64,000 nt of DNA from JAFGDI01 sp963662515 (lineage in GTDB: Bacteria > Planctomycetota > Phycisphaerae > Sedimentisphaerales > SM23-30): positions 992,001 through 1,056,000 of the forward strand of contig OY759675.1 of assembly GCA_963662515.1 (NCBI GenBank). The letters run 5' to 3'. A model generated the notes under the pieces. The model had not been told where the DNA came from. It searched no databases and saw only the letters and a program-made list of their open reading frames with translations. The position numbers and the translations under genes are program-made. This document shows positions 42,950-51,748 of the stretch, in pieces. Every line of letters starts with the position of its first letter. Position 1 is the first letter of the stretch.

Positions 42950-43456
42950 GTGGCTCAGGCAGCACGAAATCAAGAAGACAGCAATAACGCACTAGAAGAT
43001 CATGTAGTAAAGATCTTCCGCTGCTCTAAGGTAGTTAAAGGTGGAAGAAATTTCAGCTTTGCCGCATTAGTTGTTGTTGGTAATCGTAAGGGTGAAGTCG
43101 GATTCGGATATGCTAAGGCAAATGAAGTTCCGCCTTCGGTTGAAAAGGCCATTAAAGAAGCTCGCAGAACTCTGCATGCTGTTCAGCTTGATGGCAGTAC
43201 TATCCCGCACATGGTAAAGGGCCGTTTTGGTGCTACCAGTATCGTGCTGGTTCCTGCCGATCCGGGTACTGGTATTATTGCCGGTGGCTCTGCAAGTGCA
43301 GTATTGCGTCTTGTGGGAGTTAATGATGTGCTGACTAAGATTTATGGAAGCACTAATCCCAAAAATGTTGTTAAGGCTACTATGAATGCCTTGTTGTCGT
43401 TAAGAAGCCGCGAGACTATCGAAAAGCTCCGTGGTACAAATATATCTGCATCATAA
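42950..43456 (+). CDS. rpsE: 30S ribosomal protein S5
   Basis: Important for decoding accuracy. 168 residues, with KVVKGGRNFSFAALVVVG and the KRGHTVP-like C-terminal fold. Starts with GTG, with GGAG ~8 bases upstream. rplO follows 14 bases later; no rpmD (L30) gene lies between, unlike in most bacteria. Confidence 0.97.
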   Translation: MAQAARNQEDSNNALEDHVVKIFRCSKVVKGGRNFSFAALVVVGNRKGEVGFGYAKANEVPPSVEKAIKEARRTLHAVQLDGSTIPHMVKGRFGATSIVLVPADPGTGIIAGGSASAVLRLVGVNDVLTKIYGSTNPKNVVKATMNALLSLRSRETIEKLRGTNISAS

Positions 43457-43470
43457 GGAAATAACAAGCC

Positions 43471-43917
43471 ATGATGAATCATGAGATTACATCGCTGGTA
43501 GGTAAGCACAAGGTCAGCCGTAGGGTTGGTCGTGGCCCTGGTAGTGGTAAGGGCAAGACCTCTGGTCGTGGACATAAAGGACAGAAGACTGTTTCTGGCT
43601 ACGGCGCATCTATGGTTAAAGAAGGCGGACAGATGCCTCTGTTCCGTCGCCTGCCTAAACGCGGTTTTAATAATGCTAATTTTACCAAACGCTATTCAAT
43701 TGTAAATATATCTCAGTTGGATCGTTTTGAAGACGGTACCAGAATTGACGCTGAGGTTCTTACTAAGGCCGGTATTATCCGTAATACCAATATGCCAGTT
43801 AAAATACTTGGTACTGGTGATCTTACTCGTAAGCTTACCGTTGTCGCTGATAAGTTCAGCCGTTCTGCTGAGCAGAAAATCGCCAGCGTTGGTGGAACAG
43901 TTGAACTGGTATCATAA
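43471..43917 (+). CDS. rplO: 50S ribosomal protein L15
   Basis: Late 50S assembly protein of 148 residues. The Gly/Lys-rich N-terminus GRGPGSGKGKTSGRGHKGQK and MPLFRRLPKRGF are characteristic. The first of two tandem ATGs is used. Confidence 0.97.
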   Translation: MMNHEITSLVGKHKVSRRVGRGPGSGKGKTSGRGHKGQKTVSGYGASMVKEGGQMPLFRRLPKRGFNNANFTKRYSIVNISQLDRFEDGTRIDAEVLTKAGIIRNTNMPVKILGTGDLTRKLTVVADKFSRSAEQKIASVGGTVELVS

Positions 43918-43944
43918 CTTTTGTTAAGGATGATGGATTAAGAT

Positions 43945-45285
43945 ATGATCTCTACATTTGTAAACATATTCAAGGTGCCTGAGCTGCGCAACAAGGTTTT
44001 ATTTACCATAATGTTGCTGGCTATTTACAGGATAGGATTTCACATCCCGCTGCCTGGTATTGATCAGGACGCGATGCAGCAGATGATGGGTGGTTCTGGT
44101 TCAGAGACACCTTTACAGCGTGCTACTAATTATCTGACTATGTTTACAGGTGGTAGTCTCAGTCAGAGTTCATTATTTGCTCTGGGTATTATGCCATATA
44201 TTTCGGCATCGATCATATTCCAGTTACTTACTACTGTTGTGCCTTCTCTCGAAAAACTCGTTAAAGAGGGTACTGCCGGCCGTAAGAAAATTCAGGAATA
44301 TACTCGTTATGCTACTGTTGGCCTGTGTCTGATACAGTCTGCGTTTATAGTTATCTGGCTCAAGAACAGTGGATTTATCTATCGTGAAATACTCTTCGAC
44401 AATCAGTTGATGTTTAGTTTTATGAGTATTATGGCTATGACAGCCGGCACGATGTTCCTTATGTGGCTGGGTGAACAGATTGATGAGTACGGCATAGGTA
44501 ATGGTATAAGTCTTATCATTATGGCTGGTATTCTGGCAAGATTCCCTTGGGCTATCGGACAGTTAGTACAGTTGTACCGCGAAGGGGCAACAACAGAGCC
44601 CGTTTTGATCCTGCTGGTAGTCGCTTTCGTTGCTGTAGTAGCCGGATCGATCATTATTACACAAGGGCAGCGTCGTATTCCTGTTCAGCATGCTCGTATG
44701 ACCAGAGGACAGAAAGTATATGGCGGACAGCGTCAGTACTTGCCTTTGAGAGTTAATCAGGGCGGTGTTATACCGATAATCTTTGCTGTAACTCTTATGC
44801 AGCTACCTAGCGTATTGTTTAGCCAGTTGATGAAGTTCTGGCCTGAAAGTGGTACTTTGGCAGTTTTGCAAGACGCCTTTAGCCCTAGGTCATTCACATA
44901 TAACTTTATATATATAGCATTGATATACTTCTTTGCTTTCTTCTGGACCACAGTTCAGTTCCAGCCTAAAGAAATAGCTAATAATCTTCGTGATAATGGT
45001 GCGTTCATTCCCGGGCTCAGACCTGGTCGCAGAACCGCCGAATATCTGGAAAAGGTTGTGACCAGGATAACTTATGCAGGTGCTGGCTTCCTGGCTCTTA
45101 TAGCGGTTGTTCCAACTGTTATAATGCTTCTTTTGGATGTTGACTACGGTATCGCCTCGTTTCTTGGTGGTACTGGTTTATTGATCGTAGTTTCAGTTTC
45201 TCTTGACCTGGTTCAGCGAATTGAGACTAACTTAATGATGCGTAACTATTCAGGTTTTATGGATAGTGGAAAGATCAAGGGTTAA
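43945..45285 (+). CDS. secY: Protein translocase channel SecY
   Basis: Ten-helix channel of the Sec translocase in the inner membrane. 446 residues. The N-terminal helix, plug region, and the C-terminal ARGLF-like loop are in order; GNGISLIIMAGI and PGRRTAEYLEKVVTRIT are conserved blocks. It stops 2 bases before adk. Confidence 0.97.
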   Translation: MISTFVNIFKVPELRNKVLFTIMLLAIYRIGFHIPLPGIDQDAMQQMMGGSGSETPLQRATNYLTMFTGGSLSQSSLFALGIMPYISASIIFQLLTTVVPSLEKLVKEGTAGRKKIQEYTRYATVGLCLIQSAFIVIWLKNSGFIYREILFDNQLMFSFMSIMAMTAGTMFLMWLGEQIDEYGIGNGISLIIMAGILARFPWAIGQLVQLYREGATTEPVLILLVVAFVAVVAGSIIITQGQRRIPVQHARMTRGQKVYGGQRQYLPLRVNQGGVIPIIFAVTLMQLPSVLFSQLMKFWPESGTLAVLQDAFSPRSFTYNFIYIALIYFFAFFWTTVQFQPKEIANNLRDNGAFIPGLRPGRRTAEYLEKVVTRITYAGAGFLALIAVVPTVIMLLLDVDYGIASFLGGTGLLIVVSVSLDLVQRIETNLMMRNYSGFMDSGKIKG

Positions 45286-45287
45286 GC

Positions 45288-45950
45288 ATGATAGTCATAT
45301 TTTTAGGACCTCCCGGAGCAGGAAAAGGCACACAGTGTAAGTTTATTGTCGATACTTATGGATTGAAACATCTTTCCAGTGGTGATATTCTTAGACGCGA
45401 ACGCAGTGAAGGTACAGACCTGGGTAAAGAAGCTCAAGGCTATATGGACAGCGGTAAACTTGTCCCTGACGATCTAATCGTCGCTATGATGATGAAAGAG
45501 ATAGCGGCATGCGGTAATGTCAGTGGTTTTGTATTTGATGGTTTCCCACGCACCATAGGTCAGGCTAAAGAGCTTGATAAGGCTATGACTCAGGCTGGTA
45601 AGAAAATAGATGTTGTTCTTAACCTGCAGGTTGATGACAGCCTGCTCGAAGAAAGAGTATGCGGTCGCCGCAGTTGCCTGAAATGTGGAGCAGCTTATCA
45701 TGTTAAGTATATGGCTCCAAAGGTAGCAGAGCAGTGCGATAATGGTTGTGGCAAGTTAAGTCAGCGTGCTGATGATACGGCTGAGACCGTAAAAAATAGA
45801 ATAGCAGCCTACCATGCTCAGACAGCACCTCTGGTTGAATATTATAATGAGCAGGGCAATGTTAAGTCCGTTAATGGCAATGTTGCGATAGATATGGTTA
45901 CAACTTCACTTAAGAATGTTCTTGATGATGTTAAGGCCAGGATTAAATAA
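45288..45950 (+). CDS. adk: Adenylate kinase
   Basis: Interconverts ATP plus AMP and 2 ADP. 220 residues with P-loop GPPGAGKGTQC, AMP-binding DGFPRTIGQA and a zinc-type LID carrying cysteines (CLKCGAAYH, then CDNGCGK). Overlap with secY is avoided by only 2 bases; map follows after 6. Confidence 0.97.
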   Translation: MIVIFLGPPGAGKGTQCKFIVDTYGLKHLSSGDILRRERSEGTDLGKEAQGYMDSGKLVPDDLIVAMMMKEIAACGNVSGFVFDGFPRTIGQAKELDKAMTQAGKKIDVVLNLQVDDSLLEERVCGRRSCLKCGAAYHVKYMAPKVAEQCDNGCGKLSQRADDTAETVKNRIAAYHAQTAPLVEYYNEQGNVKSVNGNVAIDMVTTSLKNVLDDVKARIK

Positions 45951-45956
45951 GTAAAG

Positions 45957-46733
45957 ATGGCGATAGTAATAAAGACTGAGCGAGAGATCGCTAAAATGCG
46001 AGAGGCCGGCAGAATCGTCGGCAATGTTCTACAAAAGTTCCGGGAAATAGTTAAACCTGGAATGACTACCGCTCAGTTAGCAGCTATCAGTGATCAGATG
46101 ATAGAAGAATCTGGTGCGATCGCTTTGTTTAAAGGCGTACCAAATCCGGGTTATCCTGATTTCCCATCCAGTATATGTGCCAGTGTTAACGAAGAAGTTG
46201 TACATGGCATACCGGGCAACCGGGTTTTGCAGGAAGGTGACATAATCAGCATAGATTGTGGAACTAAGCTGCGAGGCTATTGTGGTGATGCGGCTGTTAC
46301 TATACCGGTAGGTAAGATAACAGCTGAAAATAGAAGACTGCTTGATATAACTTCCGGCGTTCTGAATATTGCTATCAAAATGTCTGCTCCAGGGAGAAAA
46401 TGGAGTGATATTGCCGCTCAAATGCAGCAATTTGCTGAAAACGCCGGCTTTGGTGTGGTCCGTGACTATGTTGGCCATGGTATTGGCAGAAACATGCATG
46501 AAGACCCCAAAGTTCCTAATTTTGTAAGTAAAGAGTTGTTAAACAACGACTTAGTTTTAAGAAAAGGTATGGTTTTGGCTGTGGAGCCTATGGTTAATGC
46601 CGGTACCTGGAAATGTAGAACTTTGAATGACGGCTGGACCGTTGTAACTGGCGATGGTAAGCCTTCTGCTCATTTTGAGCATACAATTGCTATTACTGCT
46701 GGCGGTTGTGAAGTTTTAACCTTGTCAGATTGA
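45957..46733 (+). CDS. map: Methionine aminopeptidase, type I
   Basis: Removes the initiator methionine. 258 residues. Metal ligands are Asp in DCGTKLRGYCGDAA (two), His in GHGIGRNMHEDP, Glu in AVEPMVN and Glu in FEHTIAIT. Standard position between adk and infA. Confidence 0.97.
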   Translation: MAIVIKTEREIAKMREAGRIVGNVLQKFREIVKPGMTTAQLAAISDQMIEESGAIALFKGVPNPGYPDFPSSICASVNEEVVHGIPGNRVLQEGDIISIDCGTKLRGYCGDAAVTIPVGKITAENRRLLDITSGVLNIAIKMSAPGRKWSDIAAQMQQFAENAGFGVVRDYVGHGIGRNMHEDPKVPNFVSKELLNNDLVLRKGMVLAVEPMVNAGTWKCRTLNDGWTVVTGDGKPSAHFEHTIAITAGGCEVLTLSD

Positions 46734-46752
46734 TTGGAATCTGTATAATAGC

Positions 46753-46968
46753 ATGACTAAAAAAGACGCGATAAGAGTAGAAGCGACTGTACTGGAGGCA
46801 TTGCCCAATGCTGTTTTCCGTGTTGCACTGGAAAATAAGCATGAGATACTGGCACATGTCTCAGGAAAGATGCGTATGCATTTTATCCGTATATTGCCTG
46901 GCGATACTGTAACAGTAGAGTTGAGCCCATACGACCTTAAAAGAGGTCGTATCGTATTAAGGAAGTAA
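46753..46968 (+). CDS. infA: Translation initiation factor IF-1
   Basis: Binds the A site of 30S during initiation. 71 residues, OB fold, with VEATVLEALPNAVFRVAL, KMRMHFIRILPGDTV and LKRGRIVLR. Nineteen bases follow map. Confidence 0.97.
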   Translation: MTKKDAIRVEATVLEALPNAVFRVALENKHEILAHVSGKMRMHFIRILPGDTVTVELSPYDLKRGRIVLRK

Positions 46969-47009
46969 ATACACAATAGTGTGTGTGATAACCTTGTTAG
47001 AGGTGTTAA

Positions 47010-47129
47010 ATGAAAGTTCGTAGTTCAGTTAAGAAAATTTGTGAAAACTGTAAGATAGTTAAAAGACACGGCGTGGTCAGAGTGATTTGTTCTGCAAATC
47101 CCCGTCATAAACAGCGTCAAGGAAAGTAA
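47010..47129 (+). CDS. rpmJ: 50S ribosomal protein L36
   Basis: A 39-residue gene too short for many ORF scans. It begins MKVRSSVKKICENC and ends KQRQGK. Zinc ligands are Cys11, Cys14, Cys27 and His33. The last spacing is one residue longer than the usual Cys-x4-His. It lies between infA and rpsM as in other bacteria. Confidence 0.95.
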   Translation: MKVRSSVKKICENCKIVKRHGVVRVICSANPRHKQRQGK

Positions 47130-47143
47130 GCGGAGATAGAAAT

Positions 47144-47512
47144 ATGCCTCGTATTGCAGGTGTTGATATACCTAATAACAAACCGTTGTGGGTCTCACTG
47201 ACCTATGTCCAGGGAATTGGCCCTTTTCTGTCAAAGAAGATCCTTGCTGAAGCAGGTCTTGATGTACAGATGAAAGCTAAGGACCTCAATGATGAAGAGA
47301 TTACTCGCATAGCTGGTATTATTGATCGCAGCTATCTGGTAGAGGGTAACTTGCGCCGTCAGGTATCTCAGAATATCAGTCGTCTCAAGGAAATTCTTTG
47401 CTATCGTGGCCTTCGTCATCGTCGTGGCTTACCAGTAAGAGGGCAGAATACTCAGAGTAATGCTCGTACTCGTAAAGGTCCGCGTAAGACTGTGGCTGGT
47501 AAGAAGGGTTAA
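47144..47512 (+). CDS. rpsM: 30S ribosomal protein S13
   Basis: Head protein contacting the 50S subunit and P-site tRNA. 122 residues, with RIAGVDIPNNK and RGLRHRRGLPVRGQ and the basic tail. First gene of the alpha operon part. Confidence 0.97.
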   Translation: MPRIAGVDIPNNKPLWVSLTYVQGIGPFLSKKILAEAGLDVQMKAKDLNDEEITRIAGIIDRSYLVEGNLRRQVSQNISRLKEILCYRGLRHRRGLPVRGQNTQSNARTRKGPRKTVAGKKG

Positions 47513-47566
47513 TAGGACATTAATGGGTAATTTTACCTTACTTCCAATATATGACAGGAAAGGTTT

Positions 47567-47956
47567 ATGGCTAAAAAAGTAGTCGGCAAAAAGAAAAATG
47601 TTCGTCGTGGTGTAGGCAAAGGTATTGCTCACATTAAAGCGACTTTCAATAATACGCTGGTAACCATTACAGATGCTAACGGCGAGACCTTATGTTGGGA
47701 CTCTGCCGGTACTATCGGTTTTAAGGGTTCCCGTAAGAGTACACCTTTTGCAGCTCAACGCGCTGCTGAAAAGTGTGCTACCACAGCTAAAAAGTTTGGC
47801 GTTATTGAAGTTGAGGTCCGCGTTAAAGGTGCTGGCTCTGGTCGTGAATCAGCCATTACCTCACTGCAGGCGGCAGGCTTAAGAATATCGTCAATTGAGG
47901 ATGTTACTCCGCTGCCACACAATGGCTGTCGTCCTCGTAAAAGACGCAGAGTATAA
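47567..47956 (+). CDS. rpsK: 30S ribosomal protein S11
   Basis: Platform protein of 129 residues near the mRNA exit. GIAHIKATFNNTLVTITD and DVTPLPHNGCRPRKRRRV are standard. Confidence 0.98.
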   Translation: MAKKVVGKKKNVRRGVGKGIAHIKATFNNTLVTITDANGETLCWDSAGTIGFKGSRKSTPFAAQRAAEKCATTAKKFGVIEVEVRVKGAGSGRESAITSLQAAGLRISSIEDVTPLPHNGCRPRKRRRV

Positions 47957-48010
47957 ATACAGTCAGTTAACAAATTTTTATATCAGTATAACAGGAGCGA
48001 TTAAAAGCTA

Positions 48011-48646
48011 ATGGCAAGGAATATAGGTGCATCATGCCGTCAGTGCAGACGGGAAGGTATGAAATTGTATCTCAAGAGCACAAGATGCGATAGCGCAAAG
48101 TGCCCAATTGAGTCTCAGAGCCGTAACAAGATTCCGGGTATGCATTCATGGAAACGCGGTAAATCTAGTGATTACGGTGCTCGTCTGCGTGAGAAGCAGA
48201 AGGTTAAACGCTATTATGGCGTTATGGAAAAGCAGTTCCGTATGTACTTCCAGCTTGCTGATAAGGAAAAACGCAATACCGGTCTGGCTTTGCTTTGTCT
48301 CCTGGAAAGAAGGCTTGATAATGTAGTTTATAAGCTTAATTTCTCTGGTGGTTCACGCCGTCAGGCCCGTCAGTTGATCTCTCACGGTCATATAACCGTT
48401 AATGGTCACAAGGTTGATATTGCCAGTTACCTGGTTAAACCTGGTGACAAGATCAGTGTGCGTGCTCGTGAAGCCAGCCAGACCATGGTTAAGACCAATC
48501 TGGAATCTGGTTCTGTACTGCCTGGTCAGGAATGGCTTGAACTTGATACTGCTAAGCTCGAGGCAACTGTTGTTGCCATGCCTTCCAGAGAGCATGTTAT
48601 GCTCCCTGTTGAAGAACAGCTTATCATTGAGTTCTGTTCTAAGTAA
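48011..48646 (+). CDS. rpsD: 30S ribosomal protein S4 (zinc-binding form)
   Basis: Initiates 30S assembly; in many bacteria it also represses the alpha operon. 211 residues. The N-terminal zinc knuckle has cysteines in CRQC and RCDSAKCPIE. GVMEKQFRMYF and RLDNVVYKLNF are conserved, as is the S4 RNA-binding domain. A 175-base spacer with inverted repeats follows. Confidence 0.97.
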   Translation: MARNIGASCRQCRREGMKLYLKSTRCDSAKCPIESQSRNKIPGMHSWKRGKSSDYGARLREKQKVKRYYGVMEKQFRMYFQLADKEKRNTGLALLCLLERRLDNVVYKLNFSGGSRRQARQLISHGHITVNGHKVDIASYLVKPGDKISVRAREASQTMVKTNLESGSVLPGQEWLELDTAKLEATVVAMPSREHVMLPVEEQLIIEFCSK

Positions 48647-48656
48647 TAAAGGTTGT

Positions 48657-48787
48657 TCAGGCGAGCATTGCGGTATTACGCCTGACAGTTATGAAGCTAT
48701 GCTTCAACCGAATAAATATATTTTGCTTTTAACAGTAGATCTTCTCGTTAGTATATCTCTGGCAGATGTAAATGCCGCCTGACGAGT
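48657..48787 (+). promoter_or_regulatory. Structured spacer between rpsD and rpoA
   Basis: TCAGGCG (48657-48663) can pair with either of two CGCCTGA copies (48679-48685 or 48776-48782). The second copy overlaps CTGACGAG, which can pair with CTCGTTAG (~48744-48751). These pairings are mutually exclusive, as in an attenuation or protein-binding switch. This is the only large gap in the cluster. Confidence 0.45.
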
Positions 48788-48821
48788 AATGATCGAATGT
48801 TAATAGTGGAGGCCAGTATAA

Positions 48822-49850
48822 ATGAGAATCAGATGGCGCGGCTTAGAATTGCCGACTAAAGTTGAATTAGACAGTAAAATGTCTTCTGATAAGTATGGAA
48901 AGTTCAGTATTGAACCTTTTGAAAGAGGTTTTGGTACTACTCTGGGTAATAGTCTCAGAAGAATTCTTCTTTCTTCTCTGGAAGGCAGTGCTGTAACCAG
49001 TATTAAGATTAAAGGAGCAACCCATGAGTTTGCTTCTATTACTGGTGTTCTTGAAGATGTTTGTGATATTATTCTGAACATTAAGACTCTGGTTGTTTCT
49101 GTTGATTCTGAAACACCTAAGACTATGAGGATCAGAAAGAATACAGTTGGCGATATAACTGCTGCTGATATTGAAGCTGATCCAAATATTACAATTTTCA
49201 ATAAAGATCATAAGATCGCAACTCTTACAGCCAATGTTGATTTCGATCTGGAAATGACTGTAGGACGCGGCAGAGGCTATGTAAGCCCGGCTGAAAAAGC
49301 GACCAGGCCTGAAGACCTTGGCATTATTGAGATCGATGCTATCTACTCGCCTGTTACCCGTGTTCGCTATCGCATTGAGGAAACTCGTGTTGGTCAGGAC
49401 ATTAACTATGACCGTCTGGTTATGGAAATATGGACTGATGGTACGATTACTCCGCAGATGGCTCTGGTTGAATCTGCCAAGATACTTCGCAAGCATTTAG
49501 GCCCGTTCATTCAGTATGCTGAAGTTGGTAACAAGGGTGCTTTCGGTGGGGAAGTTGCTGTTGAAGCCTGCAGTGCTTCTGAATCTGAATATGTTGAGAC
49601 TGATAATGAGATGGCTCGCACTTTAAGAATGAGCCTTAATGATCTTGATCTGTCTGTTCGTGCTATGAATTGCCTGGAAATGGGTAAATTTGAAACTGTC
49701 GGACAGCTTGTTGCTCAGGATGAAAATCAGCTTATGTCTTTACGCAGTTTTGGTAAGACTTCATTGCGTGAAGTTAAGCGTAAACTTGAAGACCTTGGAC
49801 TTTCTCTTGGTATGGATGTTTCTGGTTATGACATCTCTCCTTTAGAGTGA
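48822..49850 (+). CDS. rpoA: RNA polymerase alpha subunit
   Basis: 342 residues. The N-terminal assembly domain includes RGFGTTLGNSLRRILLSSLEG; the C-terminal domain has ELDLSVRAMNC-type and LRSFGKTSLREVKRKL helices, which contact DNA and activators. GTGGAGG lies ~10 bases before the ATG. Confidence 0.98.
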   Translation: MRIRWRGLELPTKVELDSKMSSDKYGKFSIEPFERGFGTTLGNSLRRILLSSLEGSAVTSIKIKGATHEFASITGVLEDVCDIILNIKTLVVSVDSETPKTMRIRKNTVGDITAADIEADPNITIFNKDHKIATLTANVDFDLEMTVGRGRGYVSPAEKATRPEDLGIIEIDAIYSPVTRVRYRIEETRVGQDINYDRLVMEIWTDGTITPQMALVESAKILRKHLGPFIQYAEVGNKGAFGGEVAVEACSASESEYVETDNEMARTLRMSLNDLDLSVRAMNCLEMGKFETVGQLVAQDENQLMSLRSFGKTSLREVKRKLEDLGLSLGMDVSGYDISPLE

Positions 49851-49959
49851 TCGAGGCTGTTTGCAGTAGTTGTTTGCTGTAAATGTATTTGTTAGTGCTG
49901 GTTTGAAACAGCATACCGTTTGTAGTAAGAATAATTTTATAGATAAAGAGGTTAGTTAG

Positions 49960-50418
49960 ATGCGTCATCAAGTTGCTGGTAAACATTTAGGGCGTACCAG
50001 TTCTCATCGTTTAGCGTTGAGACGGAATATGGCCGCTTCGCTTTTTGAGCACGGTACAATTTCAACCACGATCGAAAAGGCAAAGTATGTTCGTTCTTTT
50101 GCTGAAAAGCTTATAACAATTGCTAAGAAGGGCGATTTGCATGCACGCCGTCGCGTTATCTCTTTGATGCAGAATAGAGATATTTGTGTCGAAAAAGATG
50201 GAGAAACTGTTAAAGTTACCACTGTTGTTCAGAAGCTCTTTTCTGAGATAGCTCCTTTAATGAAGGATCGTCCGGGTGGTTATACTCGTATAGTTCGTCT
50301 CCCTTATCGTCGTATTGGTGATAATGGCGAACTCTGTCTGCTTCAGTTAGTAGGCGAATATAATGGTTCTAAGGCTAATGCCCAGGAATCTGCTCCTCAG
50401 ACTGATTCAGCAGAATAA
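49960..50418 (+). CDS. rplQ: 50S ribosomal protein L17
   Basis: At the tunnel exit. 152 residues with RHQVAGKHLGRTSSHRLALRRNM and a longer acidic tail than usual (NAQESAPQTDSAE). It ends the cluster; a terminator follows after 22 bases. Confidence 0.97.
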   Translation: MRHQVAGKHLGRTSSHRLALRRNMAASLFEHGTISTTIEKAKYVRSFAEKLITIAKKGDLHARRRVISLMQNRDICVEKDGETVKVTTVVQKLFSEIAPLMKDRPGGYTRIVRLPYRRIGDNGELCLLQLVGEYNGSKANAQESAPQTDSAE

Positions 50419-50440
50419 TCTGCTGATTTATAGCTAAATT

Positions 50441-50478
50441 AAAACCGGTTGTCTGTTTATGTCAGCCGGTTTTTTTTT
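50441..50478 (+). terminator. Terminator of the ribosomal protein cluster
   Basis: AAAACCGG (50441-50448) pairs with CCGGTTTT (50466-50473), followed by a run of T to 50478. Confidence 0.9.
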
Positions 50479-50596
50479 GCGCATATTTTGTATTTTATAT
50501 TGCATTTCCGTATCTTTTTCTTTATTCTTTCCAAAAGTGTTATTCAGGTGATTATTGTATATTAATTCTGCATGACACCTTTATCTACAAGTATTT

Positions 50597-51403
50597 ATGG
50601 CTAAAGAGAAAACAAATAAATATAAGCCCGTAACCCGTAAGACTTCAAAGCAGGGTGCAGTTTTGGATAATTATTTCGATTCTGTAAGGAGGCCTATGTA
50701 TGCCTTGTTTTTCTTACTTCCACTGATCGTTCTTTATGAGATTGGCACCTTTCTGGTCAATACTGACCAAATAGCTAATGTTCAATCAAGGGTGGCTGCA
50801 TTTACCTGGATCATGGGCCTGGCTGGCCTGGGCGGGGCTAATCAGGGGCTGGCCGGTGCCTTCCCTTGTATTGTTGTTGTTATTATTACTCTGGTGCTGC
50901 AGCTTACCAGCAATTATCCCTGGCGTGTGCGTCCGGCATGGCTGGCCTGGATGGCTTTTGAGGCTATTATACTTACTGCTCCTTTATTTATTATCGGACT
51001 TATCATGAATGGCTCAAGCTCCTTTTCCGCCGTTGTGCCCAATCATGATTACTATGCCCAGATCGTTATTGGCATTGGTGCGGGTATTTATGAGGAGCTT
51101 GTATTTCGTCTGGTGATACTTGGCTTGCTTTTAATGCTTTTTGATAATGTATTACGGTTTGGTCATGCAACCTCTATTGTTACAGCAACTATCATTTCAG
51201 CACTACTTTTCTCTACCCACCATTATTTTGGTATTGATATGGCTGGCAGATTTGTTCATCTTGAACCAATGGATCTGGGCAGTTTTCTTTTTCGTATGGC
51301 CGCTGGTGTTTATTTTGCTATTATTTTTCATTATAGAGGCTACGGCATAACGGCTGGCACACATGCGTTTTATAATGTATTTTACTTTACTTTTTTCGCC
51401 TGA
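50597..51403 (+). CDS. CPBP-family intramembrane metalloprotease
   Basis: A 268-residue integral membrane protein of the CAAX/Abi (CPBP) family. Motif 1 IYEELVFR has the double Glu and Arg, motif 2 the His in FSTHHYFG, and motif 3 GTHAFYNV has His and Asn. About seven hydrophobic helices surround the active site. Bacterial members include bacteriocin-immunity and unknown proteases; the role here is not evident. The ATG has no obvious Shine-Dalgarno. Confidence 0.85.
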   Translation: MAKEKTNKYKPVTRKTSKQGAVLDNYFDSVRRPMYALFFLLPLIVLYEIGTFLVNTDQIANVQSRVAAFTWIMGLAGLGGANQGLAGAFPCIVVVIITLVLQLTSNYPWRVRPAWLAWMAFEAIILTAPLFIIGLIMNGSSSFSAVVPNHDYYAQIVIGIGAGIYEELVFRLVILGLLLMLFDNVLRFGHATSIVTATIISALLFSTHHYFGIDMAGRFVHLEPMDLGSFLFRMAAGVYFAIIFHYRGYGITAGTHAFYNVFYFTFFA

Positions 51404-51623
51404 CCATCGTATCTTGTGCCTTTAATGCTTAGCGGCCAGTTTTGTGACTTATAGTTTTGTATTAGCACTCTGTTTAATTTCTATATTTTTCTTAGTATTT
51501 AAGTGCAATGCTTATTTCTGTTCGCAATCTATTGTTGACCGATCTGAAATATTCTTTCCTATTATAAGGTATTCTGTATAAAGAGCTTATATTCATTAAT
51601 TCTGACCATGAAATATCATTTTC

Positions 51624-51652
51624 TTGACTTTTAACTTGAAATCAAATACAAT
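51624..51652 (+). promoter_or_regulatory. Promoter of typA
   Basis: TTGACT (51624-51629) and TACAAT (51647-51652) with 17 bases between. It sits ~97 bp before the chosen start. Confidence 0.7.
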
Positions 51653-51748
51653 AAACGACCCACTAAATATAGACAATATAGCAGGGCCTGACTGGTATAT
51701 GTGGGGCATATAGAGTTAAGACCTGCTCCCTCCCTGGAGTTCACACAC

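Noticed and set aside
48867..49496. A 209-codon minus-strand ORF within rpoA
   Set aside because: Antisense to rpoA, no recognisable protein; shadow.
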